From NCBI GenBank assembly GCA_029204225.1, contig CM055113.1, positions 2,624,081-2,688,080 of the forward strand: a stretch of 64,000 bases of DNA, in the 5' to 3' direction. Shown here piece by piece: positions 50,918 through 62,110 of the stretch. How positions within the stretch are numbered: the stretch's first letter is position 1; every line of letters begins with the position of its first letter. The DNA is from Diphasiastrum complanatum. Its lineage: Eukaryota; Streptophyta; Lycopodiopsida; Lycopodiales; Lycopodiaceae. The notes below the pieces were generated by a model that was not told the DNA's origin, did not search any database, and saw only the letters and a list, made by a program, of their open reading frames with translations. The position numbers and the translations under genes are program-made.

Positions 50918-51500
50918 CCTACTCCGCCAATTCAGCAAACACGATCTAATTGATTTTCATTTTTATTTGTTTTTTAATTTTTTGTTTTCAATATATAATT
51001 GTTCAGTCTTTGTTTGAAAAAGACAAAAGAAAAAAAGAAGAGAAAAGACTGATGAGCAAAAGTTATAAAAGTCATCAGAATGAAAAAATATGAAGGACAA
51101 TATTTTTGATGAAAAATGACTTATAAAAGCATTGTTTCGGTCATATGTGGCCATAGCTTCAGATCTTGAAAAACTGCATTTACGACAGTACTTGGGCAAA
51201 GGTTCATCCTTCGCCAACCCTGGGAAATGTTCGTCGGATAGGTTCAAAGCCTCATAACCTTCGGCGAGTTTTTTATAGCCTATTTTCACAGTACTGTACA
51301 TGCCTGCAAATTTTTGTTCAGAACTGATCAACCAAACTAGTATTCAATGTAATTGACCCTCCAAATTCACCTATAAGTTGGCTGAATTCGATTCATTCCG
51401 CACTTGTGCTAGCGAAGCTCTTGCCAATTTTTCCAACGACCAAAGCCTTCCGAACTTTCTAAACTATTTTCTATTATACCCTCGCGCGTCTTACTTTTTG
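50918..51500 (+). other. Spacer between Gypsy-X pol and ORF-X (copy 2)
   Basis: Non-coding, AT-rich, with a long A/T stretch near 50960-51060 and a few CTTCGCC/GGTTC motifs (about 51190-51270), matching the spacer of copy 1. It may carry the signal for ORF-X expression such as a splice acceptor; none is certain. Confidence 0.5.
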
Positions 51501-51509
51501 TTTTTGATC

Positions 51510-54436
51510 ATCATGTCTTCCATAGATACATCCCAGTCGCCTCGTTATACTATCCATCGTGATGTCCCATTTGCTACGGATATCATGATACTTCCTAGCA
51601 CAAGCATGGTCACTCAGTGGATGACCCTCGCGGAGCCTCTGCTTACTGCAATGGGTATTCATGAGAGAGCCTTTTCAGGGAGAATCAATATGGATTTTAT
51701 CACTCTTGCCTTTAGTACGTGGAAGGAAGAGAAATCCAAGTTTTACATCACCTTCCAGGGAGCCACACACAAAGTGCGCGTAACTGAGGCTGCCCTTGCT
51801 GCCATAGGTATAGCGTCTGGTACCCAAGCCTCACCCAACCATAAGTAGGCCAAACATGCTATTAAGCCTTACATAGACCTAACAAATGATTTGCATTGGA
51901 CCAATGATGGCTACCTCCTAGATGCCATCACTGAGCCTGCCATACACACTGCTGCTCAGCTCCTCAACAACTTTCTAATGGTTGGCAACCTTAGAAAAGA
52001 CCGCATCACTTCTCAAATCCTACATAGGATAGTCGAGTCCTATGTCAAGATAGCCAAGGCCCCTCTTGAACCATATAACTAGTTCAAGACTATTTATGGT
52101 GAGCTCAAATGAGCCATTAAGAGCAATACCAAACAACAGTTCATTGTTGGCTCCTTGTTATCTCTTCTAGCGGCCTCTCACCTTGAAACAAAATCCATGG
52201 CTTTCACCTGGATTCTGTGCATTCGGTTTATGAAGAAGAACCGGTCGAGTCATCCCACCAGGCCTGGGGGTTTACATAGTCGACGTCGTCCACATAGCAA
52301 GATCATCATTCTTGACTTGCCTTCCGCTTTACAATGTCATACTAGGCATACATCGTTAGCTGCACTTCCGCTCCTTGCTGCTACTCGCACTGACCATCCT
52401 ATTCCCCTCGTCTCTGATGCTTCTCTCGTCTTTGCTTCCACTCAAGGACAGTCTGTGACTATCGGGGCTACCATTCCCATCACAACTGCCCAGGCTGCCT
52501 CACCCCCGCACATCGAAGCTGTTCACCAAACACGCATTACTTTATGGATGTTCAATGATTCTGACCCCCTTGGGGCCTCCAAAGTTTTTGAAATGCCATA
52601 GAGCCCTGCGCGCTTTGAATTCCAATCCCCTAGAAGAGGATTCGAACAATTCCATGGGTGTTGAAGATTCATGTCAGTTACCACAACAACTCTGAAGCTG
52701 CACCAACCACACTTCGGGTCGAGCAAGCTGTGAAATCACCGAAGCAGTTCGACGCCATAATGTCTGAGGGCTATGAAGAGGAAGATCTTTTTGAAAAAGA
52801 AGAATTATCGGCACCTGTTTCACGCCAACCAAGGACAGTACCATCAAGTCCTTCTGCTGCTACCACCTCCACAACAGTAGATTCTCGTGATGCTCTCGGT
52901 TTGGTCTCAAGCCTTGTGCAAGTGATCCAATTTATGCTGGATAAGAAAAAAGAAATGGAGCAGAGAATTTCAGACATGGGATCCGAAAACACTCTCATTA
53001 GCCATAAAATTGTTCAGCTGCACCGAGAATTGAAGATCGCCAAACATCATGAAGAAAAATCAGAAGCTGAAAAGAAGACGACACAACAACAGACCGATCA
53101 CCTCGAAAAATACGTCAGTTCCCTGCAGAATGCCCTGACAACCGCACAAGATCAAATAGACAAGGTCGTGTAGGATGCAAAGCAACAATGCAGCTGCTAC
53201 AAGGTCAATTGTAGATGGCCAAGCAAGATCGCACACATCTTCAAGGTGAATTTGATGCGACCACCCTTGAGTGTGATGCGTATCTTCAGACACAAATATC
53301 AGATCATCCGATAACTCCGACGGAGATCGTGTATTTGTTCAAAAAAGTGAAAACTTACAAAGTGGCGCTTCAGGGATTTCAAGGCCGCTTTGACAGGTCC
53401 AAAGGAGCAACTTCAACTGAGTTGGCAAAGGCTAAAGCAACTATCAGTGCCTATGAAAAAGCTGTCGCTCAGGTGTTGGAAGCCAGACCACAAATCTCAG
53501 TATCGGTCATGCCGCAATTCTCTCCTACGTACCAAGAGGATGCACCAATGGATACAATGATGGATTCGGGGACGGACCAGGGCGGAGCTCCAAAAATTGA
53601 AGAACAACAGCTAGTACCACAGGCAGCAGTGCAAGCAGGTCCATCTTCATCACGGACCACACCATTATTCAGAAGGCTCATTAGCGTCGAGGACCAGATC
53701 CAGAGTTTCCTAGCGCAACATCCTCATGAGTCCTCGCGTGGTGGTTGGGTCCTTAAGTTCAACACCTCGGAAATAGAGGCCGGCAAAGAATTGGACAAAA
53801 TATCCGCATTGGGAGAGCAACCGGCTTGGAGAGTTACCATTTATGAGAAAACTCTGGAATCTATTAGGAGTTATGTGACCAGCCCTTACCAATTGCGGAT
53901 AGATCCGTATTATGTACCAATGCGCACGAAGAAATAAATGGAAGGATTTGGAATTGTCTATGGACAAAATTACAATCCATACGCCCAATTGGCAAATCAT
54001 CCATCAGCCATACAGTTGGACGATATCAGTGGATTTCCACCGGGCCTTACAAGCATACCAGCGGGAGTATATCCACTCTCTCGATCCGACAGTGAGACAA
54101 TTGACACTGTTTGCGAAAGATTTAACTCTGTTGGCATCAATGGCAACTAGATGGAATGATTGCCTTCCTCCTTTGGCATTCAATCCAAACAAGCCAATGG
54201 TCTCAGAGAATATCAAGGATCAGCTACTGGTTGCTCGATTGTATTTTCGTGCAGCAATGATGGGAGGCTCTTGGGAATCTCGCTTTACGTCATGGACAAC
54301 CTCAAAGTGGATTGTCGGAGCTCATTGTTATTTTTTGCCACATAATTTGGATTTTAACACTGCCCGACTCGATTTTATGGAGAAGGTGCAATATCATCTA
54401 ATAAAGATTCGTCCGAAAGCCAATAAAAGTCCCTAG
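51510..54436 (+). pseudogene. Gypsy-X ORF-X, copy 2 (extra 3' ORF, unknown function)
   Basis: About 975 codons from MSSIDTSQSPRYTIHRDVP. Layout: N-terminal domain (residues ~1-190, TWMTLAEPLL-like helix, DFITLAFSTWKEEKSKFY, LHWTNDGYLLDAITEPAIH); Ser/Thr-rich linker; acidic patch (EGYEEEDLFEKEE); coiled coil (~470-560, MLDKKKEMEQRISDMGSE, RELKIAKHHEEKSEAEKKT); Gln/Pro/Met-rich stretch; C-terminal domain (WNDCLPPLAFNPNKPMVSEN, AAMMGGSWESRFTSWTTSKW, FLPHNLDFNTARLDFMEKVQ). Stops include TAG at the PYNWFK tryptophan; frameshifts near 52600, 53170 and 53930. No signal peptide, TM segment or known domain recognised. A PPT and an LTR start follow. Confidence 0.75.
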
Positions 54437-54525
54437 TAGATGTATCTCGCAGGTGTCGTGGGATCGCCACCAGTTTTGGTGGGGGATACTATTGAAGGGT
54501 TTGTGGACCCCAAGTACTGGATCAG
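54437..54525 (+). repeat. Polypurine tract and LTR start after ORF-X (truncated)
   Basis: TTTTGGTGGGGGATAC is followed by TATTGAAGGGTTTGTGGAC, a variant of the LTR start at 55957. The LTR breaks off near 54520, where an inverted gag piece begins. Confidence 0.65.
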
Positions 54526-55060
54526 CTACTGGTTCTTTCTGCTTCTGTACTCTCGTGACCACCATCAAGGGTACACTTGATTTATTTTGAGGTATTGGTC
54601 TTTGCTTAATTGTTATCAAATTTACAGGAGCTGTAGTTGGTGGTGGCTTCGGTCTTGCTGGACAGTCTTTATAGCAATGCCTATAACCACAGTCATGACA
54701 GAATGGTACAAATTTCTTACCATAGCTCCATTGCTCAGCACTTTTGTACGGTTCTGGTTTCATCAAATTGGCAGGAGGAGCGAAGTGCTTTGGTGGGGCA
54801 GGTAAGGCTAAACGTTTTGGGTATTCAAAAGCAGATTGTCGAGGTCTGGCTATTAGATTTCCTCCATACTTTGGTTCTCGATATCCCATTTGGGCATACC
54901 GTTGCTGTATTATCCGAGGATTGAAGTTGCAAAAAGCAATCTCATGATCAGGTGAATTACACAAATGGCATACACTGATTTCCATTCGGTTTTTCAATTG
55001 AGGACACTCATTCACTGTGTGATTTCCTGTACAAATAGAACACCAGACATTTTCCCTGGT
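54526..55060 (-). pseudogene. Inverted Gypsy-X gag fragment (three zinc knuckles)
   Basis: The - strand frame NECPQLKNRMEISVCHLCNS continues through CHLCNSPDHEIAFC, the ALPAPPKHFAPPANLMKPEP tail and a further knuckle CHDCGYRHCYKDC. It is closely related to the gag at 40089-40607 but extends further 3'. Orientation is opposite to the ORF-X copies on either side, so this block is a rearranged mosaic. Confidence 0.85.
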
Positions 55061-55590
55061 AGAAATAATTGAGATACATGAACAATAGCAGACAAAAATT
55101 CATTCGAGAGCATACAATCATTCAGAATCATATGTGCATAACAGCTACAATATTATCTATTGATCCTTTTGATTTCAAGCACTGTGTGACAGATCCACAC
55201 AATGCATTGGCGTGAGAGAAATACAATTCTCCCACGAATAGCGTCTTGCTTACTAGCGGACTTCTTGGATATGTTGATCCTCTTACAAAATTGTCTTACT
55301 CACAAGCGACGAACATATATTCTGTATATTTTCATCTCTCTGTTTTATGCATCAAGCATAATATATATTGTTCGCGAACTTTTTCTTGTCGCGCCGAGTG
55401 ATTTCCCTGATCAGACATATTAAACATTTGTAACTAATCATGGATTACAAGAGTGGTGGATTAGCCATGTCCTAAAGCACTTTTGTTGAAGTCACGACAT
55501 CAGATCAAATATTTGTACCTCATGGTACTTGGTTGATCTTCTTGGTCCTTTGTGAAGCACGGATAATTTTGAGTTGCGAATAATTTTGTG
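55061..55590. other. Rearranged Gypsy-X non-coding sequence
   Basis: It contains the repeat shared with 50216-50388 (about 55120-55310) and otherwise no open frame of note. Confidence 0.4.
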
Positions 55591-55915
55591 TCGTGTGTTG
55601 CGAAATATGGCAACGAGATGGGATGATTGTCTTCCTCCTTTAGCATTCGATCCAAATAAGCCAATGGCCTCGGAGAATATCAAGGATCAGCTGCCAGTGG
55701 CTCGACTATATTTCCACGCAGCAATGATGGGAGGCTCCTAGGAATCTTGCTTCACGTCCTGGACAACTTCAAAATGGATTGTCGGAGCCCATCGTTGTTT
55801 TTTGTCGCATAATTTGGATTTTAACACTGTCTGACTCGATTTTGTAGAGAAGGTGTAGTATCATTCAATAAAGATTTGTCACGAAGCAAATAAAAGCCCA
55901 CAGTAACTGCATCTC
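55591..55915 (+). pseudogene. Second ORF-X C-terminus (Gypsy-X copy 3)
   Basis: WDDCLPPLAFDPNKPMASEN and AAMMGGS are followed by a stop, then FTSWTTSKWIVGAH, matching 54140-54436 with four or more stops. It precedes the PPT and LTR directly, confirming that ORF-X is the last ORF of the element. Confidence 0.8.
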
Positions 55916-55944
55916 ACAGGTGTTGTGGGACCGCCACCAGTTTT

Positions 55945-56351
55945 GGTGGGGGATATTGTTGGAGGGTTTGCGGATCCCAGGGCAACTCTAACCCTAGTTA
56001 ATAAGTGAGAGGGATTTGGCACCCTGCGTGTGTAAGTCCAACCCAATGATCACATTGTTATTTGATTAATTAGAAAGTCAATAAAAGAACTTTAGGCCTT
56101 TTTGCGGGACTTTAATGTCGCAGGGCCTAAATGTCAAGTTAGTGAATAAAGTTGGGTTTCCCTCCAATTTGGATGGTTCTCACTCTTTTTTAAATTTGAA
56201 TAATTAGGGAGACAAAAATGGACCAATAGGATTCAGAGGCCAGGGTCCTCCTGTCTACTATAAAAAGGGACCAACTCAAGTTCCTACACATGTTTCATTT
56301 CTTCATTTCAATAAAGCAGATTGGTTCTCTTGTGAAATGGATTTATAAATG
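55945..56351 (+). repeat. Gypsy-X polypurine tract and 3' LTR
   Basis: GGTGGGGGATAT precedes the LTR start TGTTGGAGGGTTTGC at 55957. The LTR carries CTATAAAAAGG (about 56263-56273), a good TATA box, and an AATAAAG signal near 56310. It ends about 56351, inside Copia-H integrase at the codons HEVWY. Confidence 0.8.
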
Positions 56352-57527
56352 TACCATACCTCATGTGGGATATGAGCAACACTTGACTTCCCTGTCCTAT
56401 TCTGCAGGTAGGCGGCTGTAGCTACTGCCTCAACCCATAGAGGTCTTGATGCCTTCGAGTAGGCCATCATGGATCTTTGTAGCTTTCATGAGAGTTCTAT
56501 TCTTTCTCTTGGCTACACCATTATGATGTGGTGTATAGATTGTCGTCTTGTTGTGAATGATGCCTTGACCTTTACAAAAGTTGATAAAACGGACTCCTCC
56601 TTTGTTAGTCCTGATTTGCTTGACTTTTTTTTTGGTCCACTTCTCAACCCAGTTCGCATATTTTGTAAACTTGTCAAGATCCTCAGATTTGTTGTGGATG
56701 AAGTAAACAATAGCAAATGTACTGTAATCATCGATAAAGATGATGTAGTATCTTGATCCTCCGATGGATATTACGTCAAAGGGTTCGCAGATGTCTGACT
56801 GTATCAGCTCCAGAAGTTCTGTCACTCTGAAGGAATCTTTTGTGAAAGGTGTACGTGCAATCTTTCCTTTATTGCATGCATCATAGGGTGTCAGGTTTGC
56901 ATCTCTGATGTTGACTCCTGTGAATGCGTTGTATTGGCTTGCTTTGTATAGCGCCAGCAGGTTCATATGGCATAGTCTCCTATGCCACTGAACGTCTGTA
57001 GACTCACGGACTTGATGAGTTTGCTCTGTTGGTAGGCGTACCTTCAAGTGATACAAGTTTTCTCTTTGTCTGTCTTGTGTGATGAGTATACTAGATCTGA
57101 CATCAATCACATTGCATGTCTAATCTGTGAATGTCACATGCATGTCTGCATATGCTATTCTAGCAACTAATCGCAGATCTTTCTGCAGTGTCAACACATA
57201 CAAGACGTCATCCAGTCTTATATCTTTTCCATTTGTGCTGAGCCAAAGCACTCTTGTGTGGGTTACTTCATGTCGCGATCCATCTCCTAGAATGATATAT
57301 TTGGAGGAGTCGATTTCTCGAAAGTCGACGATTCTATCTTGGCGTTCGATGGAAGAGGAGATGAGAGCTACTGCTTTGTCGTTCTTCTCTTTCCACCCCC
57401 AAAGATCTTTGCATGTGCTGGCTGGCATTTCTTTGGTGCCATCCACCCATGGCCATAACGCTTCTCCTCTTAGGATAAGCGACGTCTTTACTTTCCAAGG
57501 AAGACCACCATGACACGGGATGCGCAT
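56352..57527 (-). pseudogene. Copia-H protease-integrase fragment
   Basis: The - strand has gag-pre-integrase (VQWHRRLCHMNLLALYK) and an rve core QSDICEPF, RTNKGGVRF and NGVAKRKNR. The second catalytic Asp and the catalytic Glu are both lost. Upstream (57527-57120) is protease-proximal sequence, SSKYIILGDGSRHEV, with LDDVLYVLTLQKDLR. It ends at the Gypsy-X LTR, leaving no RT. Confidence 0.85.
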
Positions 57528-57660
57528 GAATCACAATTCAAGGAGGATTAAACTTATGTAAGTAAATAAATGTAGCTACCAAGCTAGTAGTAACCAACAA
57601 TGTGAATCGTAATTGAGTAATTGTGCAGTAAAATGTAAAGTTTTTTGTAACGGTCAGTTT
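57528..57660. other. Short spacer between Copia-H and Gypsy-I
   Basis: No gene or repeat seen. Confidence 0.4.
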
Positions 57661-59460
57661 ATTACCGTCTCTCAAAAGTGTCCGCGTTAAGATTTTTGAG
57701 ATCAACATAGATACGAACGAAGCTTGCCAGTTTTCTTGGGCACCACCACAATGGGCGATACCCAGTCCGTATGTTGGACTTCATAAATGAAGCCAACATC
57801 AAGCAGCTTCTTAAAATCCTCGTCAATCCTTTATCGATAAACAAGTTTATAGTGATATGGCTTACCCCGAATAGGCTCAGTGTGTTCCTTGAGTGGAATG
57901 GTATGGACTGCTACTTTAGGTGGGCCCCCCTTCATTTCGGTACAATTCCAATCAAATACATCTATGTATTTCCTTAACAATGTCTCCAAACCAGAGAGTT
58001 GGTCTGGCGTCAAGTGGGCTTTCACATGAATGAAACGATCCATGTCTTCATCAAGATCCTTCAAATTGAGTTGGACTGTCTTAGCAGGTCCTTCAAAAGA
58101 TGGGAAAGCCTGTGTAGGCTCCCGCTTTGGTTGCGGATAGTTGGATAACAACATCGTCAAGCGTGTAATCCTTAAAAAATTTTGGTATATCAAAAGGTGG
58201 ATCCACAAAGTTCTCAAGAACTTTGGGAATTATTGATGGTGCTGTGCTACAAGAGCTAGACACTCTTTCGCTTGGTAGGGCCTTTTGATTTTCTAATAAA
58301 GGTTGGATGGGCTATTTAAGTTTACCTCGCATTTGTTTTTGTCGCTCGATTAGTTTCGTATCTATTATCTTATGTTTGTTTAACTGAGGTTTTCTGGTAT
58401 TTTGTGTAGGCGGTGTAGTTGCCTTGCAGATTAGCTCTTCGTCTATGGCATCACAGACTTCATCTGAAAGCTCTTCCCATTGGTAGACCTTTGGTTTGGG
58501 GCTACAGGCCTCTGGCTCATATACAACTTACCTTAGAGGTAAGTTGTATATGAGCCAGAGGGCCCGGGGACTTAATCTCCTTTGGGATCATTTTAGGCGC
58601 AAATCGTTTATTATCGAGAAAATTGAGGACTTGTTCGTCACTCATTTCCTCATCATTCATCAAAAGGATTCCATTTTTTGAGTCTTGGGCTGTAGAAACA
58701 ATAGTTTCGTCAGGGCACCAAGCTATGGGAATGGGATCTACCCTCATCAAGGGAATGATGGGTGTCTTGATGTTAGTAGAAGACGGTAGGATATGGGTGT
58801 CTTCTTTGATGGTCTCTATGAGGCATCTATTGGAGTCAGCACAGTCCACTATGGCTAATGCGTGACCCCCATTGATGATATCGGTGGAGCACATAATGTC
58901 CTTTACGCATGATTAGAACACTATCGGATGCATCATATGTTGTGGACGACCAATCATCATAAACCTCGGCTGGCTTCATGTGGCATGTGGAGGTAATAGT
59001 GACTCGCTTTTCATTATTGCCAAAGGTTATTTTACTGCGCTTCCAATCTTGAACGACGCCTTCCCTTTGTAGCCAGGGTGTACCAAGAAGGAGTTTGTAT
59101 GTATGTACATCTTATGGTAGGTCTAGGATATCATAGTCAATAGTGAATTTGATGCTTGCTATACATACGTAGATATGCGATAAATGCCCAACAGGGTCAG
59201 TGACTCTCTGATCTTTCATGCGTAACTTGTACCGTGGTAGATCTAACTAGGTGAAAACCCATGACTTTGCTAGTGACAAAGCCATTATGTTTACACATGA
59301 TCCACTAAGATAGCGGATACCACGAGATATTCCTTGTAGATCATAGGGAGAGTGATGCTATTCCCGTTCTTTTTTTACCACATTAAAATGGAGAGATGAA
59401 CAATTTGCATGTGCGATTTGCACTAGGAGCTTATTACCTTTTGGCAAGTCAAATTCCAAC
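57661..59460 (-). pseudogene. Gypsy-I: protease and N-terminal RT of a Ty3/Gypsy pol
   Basis: On the - strand a protease-like region (59460-58900) has RYLSGSCVNIMALSLAKS and YKLLLGTPWLQREGVVQDW. A linker (58894-58500) and the RT entry follow: LLRKYIDVFDWNCTEMKG, TEPIRGKPYHYKLVYR, DEDFKKLLDVGFIYEVQ, WVSPIVVVPKKTGKLR and YVDLKNLNADTFER. The RT catalytic core is absent. The type matches Gypsy-X, which lacks this part, so it may be a displaced piece of that family. Confidence 0.75.
58509..58561. repeat. Perfect 24-bp inverted repeat with 5-nt loop
   Basis: CCTCTGGCTCATATACAAC... at 58509-58532 is exactly complementary to 58538-58561, separated by TTAGA. It lies inside the Gypsy-I linker and breaks its frame. 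Such perfect short palindromes usually arise by fold-back copying. Confidence 0.9.
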
Positions 59461-59731
59461 TAACCCATATCTTAGCCTCAAGCTGACATACTTATGGGAC
59501 AATATCAAGAAAATTTGCCATGTAGCTTAGTGAACTAATCTATGAGGAAGCAACAACTTAGAGCAGGAGGTCATTCTACCACATGTGAGAGCTCATATGG
59601 CATTGATGTTAGTGCATGTGGATACCATCATGCCTTATGGATGAGAGGATTAGGGCCTCTTTACACACAACACCTCACCATCTCACCCCTAATCATTTAT
59701 CTTAATCATTGGTAACTATATCGCCATTTTA

Positions 59732-59751
59732 CCCCCCCCCCCCCCCCCCCC
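59732..59751. repeat. Poly(C) tract of 20 bases
   Basis: An uninterrupted C20, unusual in plant DNA. Its exact length may be subject to sequencing error. Confidence 0.85.
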
Positions 59752-59759
59752 TCCCAAAG

Positions 59760-61250
59760 CCCTAGTTGTGACAAAACTCTAACCCTTACAAAGCCCTGAT
59801 AAAATCCTAACATGTATATTTTTAAACACAATTGCATTGCTTCCAAAAATCCTTAATCCACCTAGACCAATCAAAACTCACGAAATGCATTTTCTCCATT
59901 TCTTCATACCTTCTTGCTATTTCTCCCCATTTTAGGTTTGTCTATTTGATTTTTCAGTTCACTTGTTGAGCTTTGAAATCCTAATTTCAAATCCTTTTTT
60001 TTCTTGTGCAAAAAGATTATAAATAGCTTGACGTTATTTGAATGTTTGCTTATGAGATTTATTGCATAGGCCATGTGTTTTGTGTAGCAATCCAATGCAT
60101 CCAGTTTACATGCATCTTAGAGAATCTTCACATTAAGACAAGGTTTGACCCATTCTTCTTGTTCTTTGGCATAAAAAATAGTTAGACGAGTTTGAAGACC
60201 TCTTCTTATATAATATGGCATGGCTATTTTCCTGTGACATCTTCCCAACTTCTAGCAAAGCTTGAGAAGCAAGATGCTCACGAGTTGTTCTTGGTGAGCA
60301 TACCCAGAACAAAAACCCTAGCATTGCATGGCACACCTGGCTTGCTAATAGAATCTCTCAAGCATGGGTGGAGAGCAACCTTGCAGTTTGATGGTTGTAT
60401 CGATCGTCAAAAGCCCTTTTGGGCATAAAGTACATGTTTTCTTTTGACCTGCCCATATAGCATACAAGGGCATGCAATAAAAAAAAGTCATTTTGATTGC
60501 CTTTGTTTTTCATGTGTGTGATTGTCTCATGTTTCATAATAAAAATATGTCACTTCAAAGTTCAAAGAAAAGTTGTAAAGAAACTTGAAAAAAACTTCTA
60601 GATTCAACTTTTCACTTTTCCAGCATGCACTAGGTTGCCTCTCACCTAGGCGAGTAAAAAGCGTTTTTCACACACTAAGTTTCAAATTCGAAAGTCAAAT
60701 GTTCTATTAAACCATTCAAACATGGTAGGCACCAAAACCGTCACTAGGTAAAAGCATGACATGCAATTTTGACCATCAAACGTTCTATTAAACCGTCACC
60801 CAACAGGCACCCACCTATCAAAACCGTCATTAAAAAAAAGCATAACATGCAACCTTGCCCATCAAACTACAAGCCTGGTGGAGAGGCAACGCGAAATGGC
60901 ACAACCCAAACAACCCTTGGACATGTGAAAGTCAATAGTTGTTGGAGCCATGTCAATGTCAACAACCCATCACCCATTAGAGCCATGTCAATGTCAACAA
61001 CCATCACCCAGACCTAACAAACCCTTTTTAGGGTAGAGCCATTTTTAAGGTAAAGCCCTTCAGTCCAACTACCCTTTGTGTGTGTGGGTCTCTCGCCCTA
61101 TTGCGTCTTCATCCTTCAGAATTTGCTCTTTGCAAAATGCAAATTCTAGGAAAATGGGTTTTCAGACAACGTAGCAAACCAAAAGACGCATTCATTCATA
61201 AATACACTATAATTCCTCACAATTGCCATTCAGTCTTTCCTTCTCGTTCC
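59760..61250. other. Non-coding stretch; weak ubiquitin-protease-like scrap near 60240-60300
   Basis: No gene can be supported. On the + strand, 60243-60290 reads SQLLAKLEKQDAHELFL, reminiscent of the QQDAHEFF block of USP deubiquitinases, but the flanking residues do not convince. Near 60660-61015 there are repeated short blocks (AAACGTTCTATTAAACC; GAGCCATGTCAATGTCAACAA twice), a locally duplicated sequence. Confidence 0.25.
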
Positions 61251-61298
61251 TTCTTCTGCCACTTCTTGCCTCCTTGACAGGGGATTCCATCCACAAGC

Positions 61299-61547
61299 AT
61301 GGGGGTTGCGCTTATTAGCATAACCCAGCTTGTTGCAGCAGCAGCAGCAGCCTCCTTGGACACTACTTCATATGCAGCCAGAGGACTTTTGGCTGTCAGG
61401 CCGGCTAATTGGCAAAAGAGTAGGCAGTGGGGCTTTGATTCTAGATATAGCATATTATCCATTTCAGAGAAGAAATCTGTGAGTGTCAGAGCAGGCATTC
61501 ACGTCGACAGGCGGAGGCATTTGGAAGAATCTTTGAAGCGTCAAAAG
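61299..61547 (+). CDS. Putative first exon of a host gene, likely transit peptide
   Basis: ATG at 61299 starts MGVALISITQLVAAAAAASL and the exon runs 83 codons in phase 0 to LEESLKRQK, followed by AAAAG|GTGTGC, a usable splice donor. The N-terminus is rich in Ala, Ser and Arg and poor in acids, with a possible SVRAG cleavage region near residue 63, like a plastid or mitochondrial presequence. The upstream DNA is pyrimidine-rich, as in plant 5' UTRs. No further exon was recognised downstream, and the product is unknown. Confidence 0.4.
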
Positions 61548-61889
61548 GTGTGCACAGTTATGTTTTGCTGTTTTTATGATTTTTGTGTATCTGCTGAAGC
61601 GTTTAGTTTCTTAGTGAACCTGATTTTGAGAGCTATATGATCCGAATATCTCTATATTTGCAATGAATTCACATCAGATTAGAATGAATACACGTTTGAA
61701 GTCATATCTTACAGAAGCCTTTTTGTTACGTGAAAAAATCGTTTTTCCACGTTTTATTTGAAATTCAGAAAATTTAGGGTTTTTCAGAATTGGTTTATGG
61801 CAGGACAATTGTAACTATTGAAAAATAATAATTTGAAACGACTTGTACGTATGATTCTTTCACAATGTTTGATGCTTGGCACTTGAGTT

Positions 61890-62110
61890 TTCTATATATG
61901 CACCTTCCGGTGCTGAAAGGTCCATGTAAAGAATTTACCTCCTTTTATGCACCTTCCAGCTCGGAAGATGCATGTAAAAATAAATTAGGGCAAAAAAGGG
62001 TTTAAAAACAGTAAAAAATAATTTCAGGTCTCCGCCTCCTCGGCCGTTCCCCCTCGGCTACCGAACACTCTTCCCTCGCAGAATAGCTTCAGAGGGCGAC
62101 CCACACCCCT
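61890..62110. repeat. Second copy of the GCACCTTC hairpin repeat family
   Basis: ATGCACCTTCCGGTGCTGAA with AGGTCCATGTAA, then ATGCACCTTCCAGCTCGGAA and GATGCATGTAAA, repeat the arrangement at 34144-34235. A GC-rich CCTCCTCGGCCGTTCCCCC stretch follows, as CCTCGAGGCATTCCGC follows at 34300. Both copies are near putative transit-peptide exons; it is likely a dispersed non-coding repeat. Confidence 0.55.

Noticed and set aside
51378-51500. Hydrophobic leader (FLNYFLLYPRASYFLFLII) as ORF-X signal peptide
   Set aside because: It is upstream of the conserved MSSIDTSQ start and is not kept in the same frame in copy 1, so it is more likely untranslated.
60192-60428. USP deubiquitinase gene
   Set aside because: Only a QDAHE-like core is seen in one short frame; catalytic Cys and His boxes are missing.
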